Source of the DNA: Flavobacteriales bacterium UBA7690
GTDB taxonomy: Bacteria; Bacteroidota; Bacteroidia; Flavobacteriales_F; PHOS-HE28
Assembly: GCA_002482775.1 (NCBI GenBank)
Contig: DLGQ01000099.1
Span: 37,302-84,775 of the forward strand
Direction: 5' to 3'
Length of the DNA stretch: 47,474 nt
Below are positions 34,833 to 42,745 of this stretch, one piece after another; within the stretch, counting starts at the first letter, position 1, and each line of letters begins with the position of its first letter. The notes beneath the pieces are model-generated. The model was not told where the DNA came from, did no database searches, and was given only the letters and a program-made list of their open reading frames with translations. Both the position numbers and the translations under genes were made by a program.

Positions 34833-34840
34833 CGAAAATA
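34833..34840 (-). promoter_or_regulatory. putative -7 element of udk, near-leaderless
   Basis: On the minus strand this is TATTTTCG followed by CG, the same sequence found upstream of aspS. It ends six bases before the udk start codon. Confidence 0.5.
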
Positions 34841-34996
34841 GGCTAAGCAGGGCTACGCTGCCACTCTTGTGTGGACTTGGTGGGACATACTTTCCGAGGT
34901 GGGCTTGGTCTCGTGCTGAATACCAGTGTTTTATACGACCCTGGATACTTTGGCACGCCACTTGGCTGTTAGATAGCAGAACGAACTACCATCGCC

Positions 34997-35137
34997 ATGA
35001 ACACCTCCATCAAACAATACCTCAAGCTGAAACGCGAAGCCATGCGCCAGATGTTGACCGGTGATGTGGAACGCTATATGAACACATTGCGCATGTTGAA
35101 CGAGTTGCGCTTGGCCCAGCGCCGAGCTTTGGTTTGA
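34997..35137 (+). CDS. 46-residue basic small protein, unknown
   Basis: A complete small frame from ATG 34997 to TGA, encoding 46 residues beginning MNTSIKQYLKLKREAM and ending LRLAQRRALV. It is Lys/Arg-rich, lacks Cys, Gly clusters or a membrane segment, and is predicted as two amphipathic helices joined near TGDVERY. Third positions are G/C-rich in the manner of real genes here, and a TACTTTG element lies about 40 bases upstream, so I think it is a real gene. It could be a small RNA-binding or ribosome-associated protein, but that is a guess. Confidence 0.6.
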   Translation: MNTSIKQYLKLKREAMRQMLTGDVERYMNTLRMLNELRLAQRRALV

Positions 35138-35164
35138 CCGTTCACCTACCTACCCGCCTACGAT

Positions 35165-35204
35165 CGGCAAGTGGATGATCCCGATCCGGGACGTTCGTTT
35201 GCCG
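35165..35204. other. nested hairpin between two small genes
   Basis: Arms CGGCAA (35165-35170) and TTGCCG (35199-35204) enclose a second stem TCCCG (35179-35183) and CGGGA (35187-35191). It may end transcription of the 46-residue gene or be a structured leader of the next; there is no T tract. Confidence 0.35.
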
Positions 35205-35306
35205 CTCGTTCGTTCAGCGGCCAACAGGGAGCCCCGTCCACCAAGGCTTTCAGGGCTATTTCGCGCCATTGGGGATCTTTTTTCCGGCGTTCGCGTAGAA
35301 GGCTCC

Positions 35307-35483
35307 ATGACGAAGAAGGATAAGATAGCCTTCATCAAAAGCAGCAAGCGCAAAACGCACGTGTACAACAACCTGGAACGGTACACGGACCAACAGTTGA
35401 ACGACGTGATCCGAGAGATCGTGCAAGGGCTGATCCGCGAAAGTGAGATCATCGCCAATGCATACATCAACGGATACCGGTAG
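35307..35483 (+). CDS. 58-residue small protein, unknown
   Basis: A 58-residue protein starting MTKKDKIAFIKSSKRKTH with a strongly basic N-terminal third and an acidic/hydrophobic C-terminal helix (QLNDVIREIVQGLIRESEI). No Cys or membrane segment. The ATG at 35307 is chosen because sequence further upstream in frame does not look coded. The layout, basic tail plus helix, suggests nucleic-acid binding, but I do not recognise the family. It is 170 bases downstream of another tiny gene on the same strand and is followed by a hairpin terminator. Confidence 0.6.
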   Translation: MTKKDKIAFIKSSKRKTHVYNNLERYTDQQLNDVIREIVQGLIRESEIIANAYINGYR

Positions 35484-35532
35484 AACAACTGTCGCGTTCG
35501 CCCTGCTGAAGGCTGAAGCCCTCAGGTAACGG

Positions 35533-35555
35533 AGCCCCCACGAAAGTGCGGGGCT
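35533..35555. terminator. hairpin terminator between convergent genes
   Basis: A GC-rich stem with one bulged base (about 35533-35541 with 35546-35555) and a GAAA loop lies between the small gene ending at 35483 and the minus-strand gene ending at 35572. Confidence 0.7.
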
Positions 35556-35571
35556 TCGTTACGTGGTGCCC

Positions 35572-36222
35572 CTACCAACCAACGCCGTAGCAAACACCGG
35601 CTTGGAAGAACACCTTGTTGGGCATCGCTTCGCCCGTAAGGACCCTCACATCATTGACCGGTACATCCCCACTGCCGATATTGGTGCCGAGGGCGAAGAA
35701 GAGGTCTCCGTATCCACCGTCCAACGGGCCACGAACTCCAACCCTTATGCCCACAGGAAAGATCATCGCGGTCTCTTCGGTCTCCAACAAGTTGCTGGAA
35801 TAGGTCCAGCCGTTGTTCGTTTCCTGGTAGTAGTTGATCTTGTGTTTCACCGAACGCAGCCCGATGGTGGGGCCGAGGTAGAACGAATTGCCTCCGTCGT
35901 TATCAGCAAAGTGGAACTGGGAGCGATACTGCACACCTAGAACTTTCACTTTCTCATAAAAGGTAGGACCGCTCGTATTGGAACTTGGCATGTTGAACTC
36001 ACTGCCGAAGTTCACGTCAGAAGTAAAGTCCAACCCACCACTGAGCCGCTCGTTGTGGTCGAAGTCCCAGCCCAACATCATGTTCCAGTCCGACCCCTGT
36101 TTAGCTTGTGTCGGTTTCTCGTGCTGGATGCCATATCGGATGCCCATTTGCGCTAAAGCCGTGTCCGAGTATAACAGACCAGCGATGAACAGCAGAAGCT
36201 GAACCTTTACCGTGGATCTCAT
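35572..36222 (-). CDS. outer-membrane beta-barrel-like protein, unknown
   Basis: A 216-residue exported protein with signal peptide ending TALA|QMG. The mature part alternates polar and hydrophobic residues, ends VFFQAGVCYGVGW with a terminal aromatic, and contains glycine-rich strands such as FYLGPTIGLRSV and FPVGIRVGVRG, all consistent with a small eight-stranded outer-membrane barrel. No specific family. Its ATG overlaps the stop codon of the protease-like lipoprotein gene (ATGA, four bases), so the two are translated as a unit. Confidence 0.78.
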   Translation of the reverse strand: MRSTVKVQLLLFIAGLLYSDTALAQMGIRYGIQHEKPTQAKQGSDWNMMLGWDFDHNERLSGGLDFTSDVNFGSEFNMPSSNTSGPTFYEKVKVLGVQYRSQFHFADNDGGNSFYLGPTIGLRSVKHKINYYQETNNGWTYSSNLLETEETAMIFPVGIRVGVRGPLDGGYGDLFFALGTNIGSGDVPVNDVRVLTGEAMPNKVFFQAGVCYGVGW

Positions 36223-37736
36223 TGGGCGAAGGAGAGGTTGAGCATTTCCAACGCCACGGAGATGGGCACGCCGAAGCCTAATCCTTCCAGGCCTTTACCG
36301 CTGATCTTCAACGTGGCCACACCGATCACCAGTCCGTTCTCATCGAGCAACGGACCGCCGCTGTTGCCGGGGTTGATGCTCACATCCGTTTGGATCAGGC
36401 TTCGCCCTTCGATGTCCCTGCGACCGCTCAGGATGCCACGTGAAACACTTTGGCCCAGTGATGTCTCCATGGGTGTGCCGATAGCGAAGATCTCCTCGCC
36501 CAGCATCAGTGCTTTGTCGTCGCCGATGGTGAGCGCTGGCAGGTCGGTGGCTTGCACTTTCAGCAGTGCCACATCGAAGTCCTTGTTCACCTTCATCACC
36601 TGTGCGTCCAAGGTGAAGCCTTGTTCGAACTTCACTTTCACCATGCTCTCATCGCCCACCACGTGTTGGTTGGTGATGAGGTAGCCATCGTTGGTGACCA
36701 GGAACCCACTGCCATGGCCGTCCTCTGTCTGCACCGTCACCACGGCTTTCACCAACGCGGCGAGCATCTCCTTGCGGCCATTGTATGCGATGGGTTTGGG
36801 TCGCCCGATCTCCAGCACCGCACCTTTGGAACGGGCCAGCCCGGAACCATAGGCCGCACGCACGATGTCTTGTAGCTCTTCCTGCTCACTGAAGCGGTGT
36901 GCCGCATGCCGGATGGCATCGCTTAACGCCTGATCGGCCTGATCACCAGGCGAGTGGTACGTTGTCGTGGTCACCTTCTCGAATAGGACACTATCCTTAT
37001 CCAACGCGCTCTTGAATTGCCAGCGCATCACCACCTCGATAGGTCCGTAGCACTTCTTGCGCTGCCCGTTCAGGTCGGCATAGACACGCTCCAACTTGGG
37101 GGAGAGGATGACCTTGGCTCGCTGTACCATCTCATCACCCTTCTGGGTACCTGTGCGTACCATCTTGGCATCCATCCAAGAGTCCTTTAGACCAGTGACC
37201 AAGGATTGGGTCAACGATTCCGGATAACCTAGTTCGCGAAAGAAACCATCGCTCCCCATGGTGATCTTCGTACCATCGGCTTTGCCCAGGTCGGGGCGAT
37301 CACCCAGCCCCATGTCCATGGCCTGCACCGGTACCATCTGCCGTTGTACATCCGCCGGAACCTCCTTGTAGAGGTTGGCCATGTAGCTGCCGGTCGGCAT
37401 CTTGTACAACGCAGGGCTCTTGCTATCCACGATGTACGGAATGCCCAGCAGCATGGCATCGGCGAAAAGCACCCCGTTGTTCATGCGTGGCCTCACCGTG
37501 AAAGTCTTGGGTACATAACCCGTCTTCCGGACTTCGAAGTTGACCTCTGTGCCGTCTGACGGGTCGTAAGCGTAGCGGAACGGTGTGGTGCCACGTTGGT
37601 TCCCGTTCACGAAAACGGTGCCTTCTCCCGGTTCCGAAAGCACTTCCATGCCGGGATCGCTACCACTGATGATGGAAGCACAGCCCGAGAATGCCAAAGC
37701 ACAGGAGAGGAGGACAAGGGGGAAAGGTCTTACCAT
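36219..37736 (-). CDS. lipoprotein with PEGA-like and trypsin-like (S1C) protease domains
   Basis: A 505-residue lipoprotein (lipobox LAFSGC, Cys18). A PEGA-like segment follows directly (GEGTVFVNGNQRGTTPFRY and RKTGYVPKTFTVRP), then a middle region of unknown type (about 100-310), and a C-terminal trypsin-like domain of the HtrA/DegP class with an intact triad: His in TNQHVVG (about 358), Asp in DFDVALLKV (about 388) and Ser in NPGNSGGPLL (about 456). There is no PDZ domain, unlike DegP. The start is set by the signal peptide at 37736. Likely a periplasmic protease held on a membrane; target unknown. Coupled to the barrel-like gene downstream. Confidence 0.88.
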   Translation of the reverse strand: MVRPFPLVLLSCALAFSGCASIISGSDPGMEVLSEPGEGTVFVNGNQRGTTPFRYAYDPSDGTEVNFEVRKTGYVPKTFTVRPRMNNGVLFADAMLLGIPYIVDSKSPALYKMPTGSYMANLYKEVPADVQRQMVPVQAMDMGLGDRPDLGKADGTKITMGSDGFFRELGYPESLTQSLVTGLKDSWMDAKMVRTGTQKGDEMVQRAKVILSPKLERVYADLNGQRKKCYGPIEVVMRWQFKSALDKDSVLFEKVTTTTYHSPGDQADQALSDAIRHAAHRFSEQEELQDIVRAAYGSGLARSKGAVLEIGRPKPIAYNGRKEMLAALVKAVVTVQTEDGHGSGFLVTNDGYLITNQHVVGDESMVKVKFEQGFTLDAQVMKVNKDFDVALLKVQATDLPALTIGDDKALMLGEEIFAIGTPMETSLGQSVSRGILSGRRDIEGRSLIQTDVSINPGNSGGPLLDENGLVIGVATLKISGKGLEGLGFGVPISVALEMLNLSFAQ

Positions 37737-37791
37737 GGGACCAAGATGAGAAAAGACCGCGAACCCTATCTTGTTCCGGAACATCCCTGCA

Positions 37792-38673
37792 ATGCCCGAC
37801 ACCATCGACCTGGTCGCTTTCCGCGTATCGAAAGCCGCACCGATCAACCTGAAAGCCTTCCATACGGACCTTACCGGAGTTGGTGGGAAAAAGGAGCTGA
37901 AAGCCGCGCTGGAGACCGACCGTGAGCGGATCGTAGAACTGCAAGAGACCATGTTCGCGCAGGGAGAGTACGCGGTGCTCATCATATTCCAAGCCATGGA
38001 TGCGGCCGGCAAGGACAGTTGTATAGAACATGTGCTCAGCGGGGTGAACCCACAAGGCTGTCATGTGACCTCCTTCAAGGCGCCCAGCACTGAGGAGCTA
38101 GCGCACGACTTCCTCTGGCGCCACGCCAAAGCCACACCTGCGCGCGGCATGATCGGTATCCATAACCGCAGCCACTACGAAGAGGTGCTCGTCGTGAAGG
38201 TGCATCCTGAATATCTCGGGGCCCAACACATCCCTGGTGTTGATCCTGCGAAAGTCGATAGGGCGTTCTGGGAGCAACGGTATGCGTCCATCCGCAACTT
38301 CGAGGCGCACCTCGCTGCTCAAGGGGTCACCATTTTGAAGTTCTATTTGCACATGAGCAAGGCTGTGCAAAAGGAGCGTTTCCTGGAGCGTATCGACGAT
38401 CCGAAGAAGAACTGGAAGTTCAATACTGGAGATGTGAAGGAGCGCGGCCACTGGGATGATTACCAGCAAGCCTATGCCGATGCCATCGGCGCTACGGCCG
38501 CGCCACACGCACCATGGTTCATCGTGCCCGCGGACGACCAGTGGGAGAGCCGGGCCATCGTAGGGCGCATCGTTCGCCAGCAGTTGGAAGCGCTACCCTT
38601 GCGCATGCCCGTGGTGCCCAAGAAGGTGAAGGACGCACTTGCGGAAGCCCGCGAGCTGTTGCAGAAGGAGTGA
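37792..38673 (+). CDS. ppk2: polyphosphate kinase 2 family protein
   Basis: A 293-residue PPK2-family enzyme moving phosphate between polyphosphate and nucleotides. The Walker A-like AMDAAGKDS (about residue 68), the block VNPQGCHVTSFKAPSTEEL, the tail of the lid ERIDDPKKNWKFNTGDVKER and APWFIVPADDQWESR are all typical. Subclass (AMP, ADP or both as acceptor) cannot be assigned by eye. The ATG at 37792 is preferred to an upstream TTG at 37771. TATCTTGT about 18 bases upstream may be its -7 box. It is divergent from the protease-lipoprotein gene, 55 bases away. Confidence 0.93.
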   Translation: MPDTIDLVAFRVSKAAPINLKAFHTDLTGVGGKKELKAALETDRERIVELQETMFAQGEYAVLIIFQAMDAAGKDSCIEHVLSGVNPQGCHVTSFKAPSTEELAHDFLWRHAKATPARGMIGIHNRSHYEEVLVVKVHPEYLGAQHIPGVDPAKVDRAFWEQRYASIRNFEAHLAAQGVTILKFYLHMSKAVQKERFLERIDDPKKNWKFNTGDVKERGHWDDYQQAYADAIGATAAPHAPWFIVPADDQWESRAIVGRIVRQQLEALPLRMPVVPKKVKDALAEARELLQKE

Positions 38674-38689
38674 TCCAGGGAAGCGCACT

Positions 38690-38697
38690 TACCTTCA
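38690..38697 (+). promoter_or_regulatory. putative -7 element of recJ, leaderless
   Basis: TACCTTCA, two bases from TAnnTTTG, ends four bases before the recJ ATG (38702). It lies in the 28-base gap after the PPK2 gene. Confidence 0.4.
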
Positions 38698-38701
38698 CAC
38701 C

Positions 38702-40468
38702 ATGCGTGAAGTGCGAGCGAAACGATGGCGGTTGAAGTCCGCCCCCGACCCAACGGCCGTGGCGGGGTTGGTGAATGAGCGCTGCTCCGAAGTAGCAGCT
38801 GGGTTCCTGGTGCAACGGGGGATGAACGATCCCGCAACAGCTTCGGTGTTCTTCAGGCCTTCGCTGGAACAGCTGCACGACCCGTTCTTGATGGCCGACA
38901 TGCTCGCAGCCGTGGAACGCATCGAACGCGCGTTGGGTGATAACGAGCGCATCATGGTCTACGGTGATTATGATGTGGATGGCACCACCGCAGTGGCTCT
39001 TGTGTATTCTTTCCTGCAAAGGTTCACGGGCAATATCACCTTCTACATCCCCGATCGGTATTCCGAAGGCTATGGCATTTCCTTCCAAGGGATCGACCAT
39101 GCGGCAAACGAAAAGGTGGGCCTCATCATCGCACTGGATTGCGGTATCAAATCCATCGACAAGGTGGACTACGCTGCGGAACAGGGCATCGATATGATCA
39201 TCTGCGACCACCACCGGCCGGGTGATACCTTGCCCGAGGCCGTGGCCGTCCTTGATCCCAAACGCGACGATTGCCCCTATCCCTACAAGGAGTTGAGCGG
39301 CTGTGGTATCGGCTTCAAATTGGTCCAAGGCATCGCGCAGCGCAACGGTATCGCCTTGAACGAGCTGGAACCCTTGCTGGACCTCGTGGCCGTGAGCACT
39401 GCCTGCGACATCGTGCCGGTAACGGGTGAGAACCGGGTGCTTACCCACTATGGGTTGAAGCGTGTCAACCTGGAGCCGCGTCCGGGCATCAAGACGATGA
39501 TGCAAATGGCCAATGTGAAGAAGAAGCTCGGGGTGTCCGAGCTGGTCTTCACCATCGGGCCACGCATCAACGCCGCTGGCCGTATCGAGCATGGAAGGCA
39601 AGCGGTGGAATTGCTGTTGGCCAAGGATCAGGCCCAAGCGGAACACATCGGTCTGCGTGTGGACGGGAACAATACGGCGCGCCAGGAACTGGACAAGGAC
39701 ATCACACGATCCGCGTTGGATACGATCGAAGAGGATGCTTTCATCCGCGACGCATGGAGCACCGTGGTCTACAACGAGGCATGGCACAAAGGCGTGATCG
39801 GCATCGTGGCCTCGCGCCTGATAGAACAGTACTACCGACCTACGATCGTGCTTACCGAAAGCCAAGGCAAAGCCGTTGGAAGTGCGCGCAGCGTGAAGGG
39901 TTTCGATGTGTATGAAGCCATTAACGCCTGTAGCGATCTGTTGGAACAGTTCGGTGGGCACATGTACGCGGCGGGCCTCACCATGCCCTTGGAGAACGTG
40001 CCGGAATTCCGCAAGCGGTTCGATGACGTGGTGCGCGCCACGATAGACCCCGCGTTGCGCATTCCCGAAGAAGAAGTGGATGCCGAGGTGCGCTTCACCG
40101 ATCTGGACGATCGTCTTGCACGCATCCTGCACCACATGGCGCCATACGGGCCGGGCAACATGAAACCCGTCTTCCTCACACGTAACGTGGTGGATACCGG
40201 CAGCGCACGCATCGTGGGCGATGATCACTTGAAGATGACGCTTCGCATGGCCGGCTCCCCAAGCCCGACCTTCGATGCGATCGGGTTCCGCATGGGCGCC
40301 CATTTCGAACGCGTGAAGAGCGGTGAACCTTTCAGTGTGCTCTATACGTTGGAAGAGAACGAGTGGAACGGACGGCGAACATTGCAACTCAACATCAAGG
40401 ACCTGAAGTCCGAAGTGAAGGGCGTGCTGGTGAATGAACCCGATCTTCGCGCCACCACCACGGCATGA
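38702..40468 (+). CDS. recJ: single-stranded-DNA-specific exonuclease RecJ
   Basis: A 588-residue 5'-3' exonuclease of the DHH superfamily, used in recombination and mismatch repair. Motif I YGDYDVDGTTA is at about residue 86, the DHH motif CDHHRPG at about 168, and the DHHA1 region includes SARSVKGFDVYEAI and FGGHMYAAGLTM. The C-terminal OB-like domain follows (PYGPGNMKPVFLTRN). The ATG at 38702 gives the usual N-terminus. The stop overlaps the tadA start (ATGA). Confidence 0.96.
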   Translation: MREVRAKRWRLKSAPDPTAVAGLVNERCSEVAAGFLVQRGMNDPATASVFFRPSLEQLHDPFLMADMLAAVERIERALGDNERIMVYGDYDVDGTTAVALVYSFLQRFTGNITFYIPDRYSEGYGISFQGIDHAANEKVGLIIALDCGIKSIDKVDYAAEQGIDMIICDHHRPGDTLPEAVAVLDPKRDDCPYPYKELSGCGIGFKLVQGIAQRNGIALNELEPLLDLVAVSTACDIVPVTGENRVLTHYGLKRVNLEPRPGIKTMMQMANVKKKLGVSELVFTIGPRINAAGRIEHGRQAVELLLAKDQAQAEHIGLRVDGNNTARQELDKDITRSALDTIEEDAFIRDAWSTVVYNEAWHKGVIGIVASRLIEQYYRPTIVLTESQGKAVGSARSVKGFDVYEAINACSDLLEQFGGHMYAAGLTMPLENVPEFRKRFDDVVRATIDPALRIPEEEVDAEVRFTDLDDRLARILHHMAPYGPGNMKPVFLTRNVVDTGSARIVGDDHLKMTLRMAGSPSPTFDAIGFRMGAHFERVKSGEPFSVLYTLEENEWNGRRTLQLNIKDLKSEVKGVLVNEPDLRATTTA

Positions 40469-40914
40469 TCATCCAGACGAGCGACGAACATTTCATGCGT
40501 CAGGCTTTGAAAGAGGCCGAACAAGCGTTCAAGGCGGATGAGGTTCCCGTTGGTGTGGTGATCGTATGGAAGGACCGCATCATCGCACGGGGGCACAACC
40601 TCACCGAGCGCCTGAACGATGTTACCGCGCATGCCGAGATGCAGTCCATCACCGCCGCTGCGGAACAGATCGGTGGCAAGTATCTGCGCGATTGTGTGCT
40701 GTACGTGACGTTGGAGCCCTGTGTGATGTGCGCCGGTGCCATGCATTGGGCCCAGGTCGGCCGCGTGGTGTTCGGAGCGTTCGACGAGAAGGCCGGCTAT
40801 CGCCGCATCGGTGGATCCTTGCTGCATCCCAAGACCCAAGTGACCGGTGGTGTGCTGGAAGCGGAGTGTGCCGATCTGCTGAAGGCGTTCTTCAAACGGA
40901 AGCGAGCACTTTAA
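40465..40914 (+). CDS. tadA: tRNA adenosine(34) deaminase
   Basis: A 149-residue zinc deaminase converting A34 to inosine in tRNA(Arg). The zinc site is complete: His56 and Glu58 in TAHAEM, Cys86 and Cys89 in LEPCVMC. The start block FMRQALKEAEQAFKADEVPVG and the later GAMHWAQVGRVVFGAFDEKAG are typical of TadA rather than of the guanine deaminase branch seen at 1089-1565. Its ATG overlaps the recJ stop by four bases, indicating translational coupling. Confidence 0.95.
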   Translation: MIIQTSDEHFMRQALKEAEQAFKADEVPVGVVIVWKDRIIARGHNLTERLNDVTAHAEMQSITAAAEQIGGKYLRDCVLYVTLEPCVMCAGAMHWAQVGRVVFGAFDEKAGYRRIGGSLLHPKTQVTGGVLEAECADLLKAFFKRKRAL

Positions 40915-40933
40915 GCTCAAGAGGCGGTTGGTA

Positions 40934-40985
40934 GCAGTAGGGCGGCAATGCGCATCCTGCCCGTTCCCCTGGTACTGCCTACTGC
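40934..40985 (+). other. long-loop inverted repeat upstream of bacilliredoxin gene
   Basis: Arms GCAGTAGG (40934-40941) and CCTACTGC (40978-40985) can pair around 36 bases. It could end the recJ-tadA transcript, since no other hairpin is seen there. Nothing else stands out in the spacer apart from the -7 box at 41009-41016. Confidence 0.35.
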
Positions 40986-41008
40986 CCCCCGATCCTCCCC
41001 ATGGGAAG

Positions 41009-41016
41009 TATCTTTG
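41009..41016 (+). promoter_or_regulatory. -7 element of the bacilliredoxin gene
   Basis: TATCTTTG, a perfect TAnnTTTG box, lies 45 bases upstream of the ATG at 41062. Confidence 0.55.
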
Positions 41017-41061
41017 TACCGTTCTCCGGGCCTAACATCATCGCCGGGAATACTTCGAACC

Positions 41062-41472
41062 ATGTACCCTCCTGAACTCGTAGCCCCGATGAAGACCGAT
41101 CTGGTCTCCGCCGGTTTCGAACAATTGCAGACCCCCGATCAAGTGGACAAGGCGCTGACCCAGCCGGGCACCGTGCTCTGCGTGGTGAACAGTGTATGCG
41201 GTTGCGCCGCCGGTGCAGCACGTCCGGGTGCCAAACACAGCCTCTCCGGTGCCAAGCGTCCGGATCATCTGGTGACCGTTTTCGCCGGTGTGGATACCGA
41301 TGCCACGAACCAGGCGCGCAAACATTTCCTGCCGTACCCTCCTAGCAGCCCGGCCATGGCACTGTTCAAAGATGGCAAGCTCGTTCACTTCCTGGAGCGC
41401 CACCACATCGAAGGCCGCAGCGCCGAGATGATCGCCGACAACCTGATGATGGCCTACGACGAGTTCTGCTAA
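41062..41472 (+). CDS. bacilliredoxin (BrxA/BrxB family)
   Basis: A 136-residue thioredoxin-fold protein with the characteristic CGC site at residues 46-48 in VNSVCGCAAGAARPG. In Bacillus these proteins remove bacillithiol from mixed disulfides; many Bacteroidota have bacillithiol-type thiols, so the same role is likely. The block FAGVDTDATNQARKHFLPYPPSSPAMALFKDG is standard. The ATG at 41062 (MYPPELVAPM) is the family start. Followed after about 20 bases by a hairpin terminator. Confidence 0.94.
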   Translation: MYPPELVAPMKTDLVSAGFEQLQTPDQVDKALTQPGTVLCVVNSVCGCAAGAARPGAKHSLSGAKRPDHLVTVFAGVDTDATNQARKHFLPYPPSSPAMALFKDGKLVHFLERHHIEGRSAEMIADNLMMAYDEFC

Positions 41473-41493
41473 GACACACACCTTCCTTTTTCA

Positions 41494-41521
41494 GAAGCCC
41501 CGGTCGAGACGCCGGGGCTTC
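41494..41521 (+). terminator. hairpin terminator after bacilliredoxin gene
   Basis: A perfect 10-bp stem (41494-41503 and 41512-41521), GAAGCCCCGG with its complement, around an eight-base loop, 22 bases after the stop codon. Confidence 0.8.
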
Positions 41522-41553
41522 GTGTTGTCAGGAATAGAACGTGAGGACGACCA

Positions 41554-42597
41554 ATGCCTAGAACCCTGCCCATGCCACGCTTCACCACGCTGCTCGCTGC
41601 TGTCCTTTTGTTCCACTGGTGTGCCGCGCAAGACCTCGTGAGCACCACACCCGGCAACCGAAGCGCGTTGCTGGAGGAGTTCACCGCCATGGGCTGCGGC
41701 AACTGCCCCGCCGCGCACACCGTAGCGAACACGTTGGTCGCGGCTTATCCTGGTGATCTCGTCGTGATCGGTGTCCACGGCGGTAGCTTGGCATACCCCA
41801 CTGGTTCGCAGCCCGACTTCCGCACGGCGGATGGTTCTGCGCTGTGGAGTGAACTGAGCGTGCTCTATCAACCCCAGGGCACGGTGAATCGCGGGGGCCT
41901 CTCCGCGGCTTCGCAATGGGCCACCGCCGTTGCGAACATAGTGGAACAACAGTCGCCGGTGAACCTCGGAGCTGCTACCACGTTCAATTCTGGAACACGC
42001 GAACTCACTGTTGACCTGGAACTCTATTACACTGCTGACCGTACGGCAGAGGACCGGATCTCCATTGTGCTGTTGCAGGATCACATCATCGGGTATCAAC
42101 AAGATTATTCCAACGGCGCCCAACCGGCTTACGACCACCGGCACGTGCTGCGCGATCATATCACGCCATTGGCAGGAGACCCTGTTGCCCTCGCGCAGCA
42201 GAGCGATCTGGTGCAGCGGACCTACACGTTCACTGTTCCCGACGAATGGGAGATCAGCGACCTGAGCGTGGTCGCCTTCGTGCGCGAAGAAGGTGGTGTC
42301 GTATGGCAGGCACATATTGTTCCTGCTTCAGGCGGCGTGACGGCTGTGCCTCACATACGCACGGCGCAGGTGGGCCAAGCGTTCCCGGTACCGGCGGATG
42401 AGGTGCTCTTCATTCCGCTGATGGAAGTGGCTGAGGCCAGGACCGTGCAACTGCGCGACGCGCAAGGCCGACTGGTGAAGGAACAACGCGTGCCCATGGC
42501 CAGTGCGTTAGTCGGTGTCGATGTTTCGGATCTAGCGCCGGGGGTGTACACGTATGGCTATGCGGGCGGGGCTGCGCGAAGAGCTGTAGTGCGTTGA
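41554..42597 (+). CDS. Omp28-like secreted protein with T9SS sorting domain
   Basis: A 347-residue secreted protein. The signal peptide ends WCAA|QDL, then ALLEEFTAMGCGNCPAAH carries a CxxC pair (Cys48 and Cys51) at the start of a thioredoxin-like domain, the hallmark of Omp28-related proteins. The Omp28 domain continues with ISIVLLQDHIIGYQQDYS and YDHRHVLRDHITPLAGD. The last 80 residues form a T9SS type A sorting domain ending LAPGVYTYGYAGGAARR. Start at 41554, or the ATG at 41572, which gives a more usual signal peptide. The thiol pair suggests a redox role, but none has been shown for the family as far as I know. Confidence 0.9.
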   Translation: MPRTLPMPRFTTLLAAVLLFHWCAAQDLVSTTPGNRSALLEEFTAMGCGNCPAAHTVANTLVAAYPGDLVVIGVHGGSLAYPTGSQPDFRTADGSALWSELSVLYQPQGTVNRGGLSAASQWATAVANIVEQQSPVNLGAATTFNSGTRELTVDLELYYTADRTAEDRISIVLLQDHIIGYQQDYSNGAQPAYDHRHVLRDHITPLAGDPVALAQQSDLVQRTYTFTVPDEWEISDLSVVAFVREEGGVVWQAHIVPASGGVTAVPHIRTAQVGQAFPVPADEVLFIPLMEVAEARTVQLRDAQGRLVKEQRVPMASALVGVDVSDLAPGVYTYGYAGGAARRAVVR

Positions 42598-42695
42598 AGC
42601 CAGCTGCATTCAGGTCTCATGTGCCATGTGGTGTGTCGAACCGGATGGCATTCATTCAGCTCATCGCTTCCGTGATCCGGAATTCGCGAAATGAG

Positions 42696-42724
42696 AAGGG
42701 CCGCCTCGATCCGAGACGGCCCTT
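42696..42724. terminator. bidirectional hairpin terminator
   Basis: AAGGGCCG (42696-42703) pairs with CGGCCCTT (42717-42724), with an inner CTCG/CGAG stem, between the convergent ends of the Omp28-like gene (42597) and gdhA (42746). Confidence 0.85.
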
Positions 42725-42745
42725 GCTGTTCGCATAGATGTTCGC

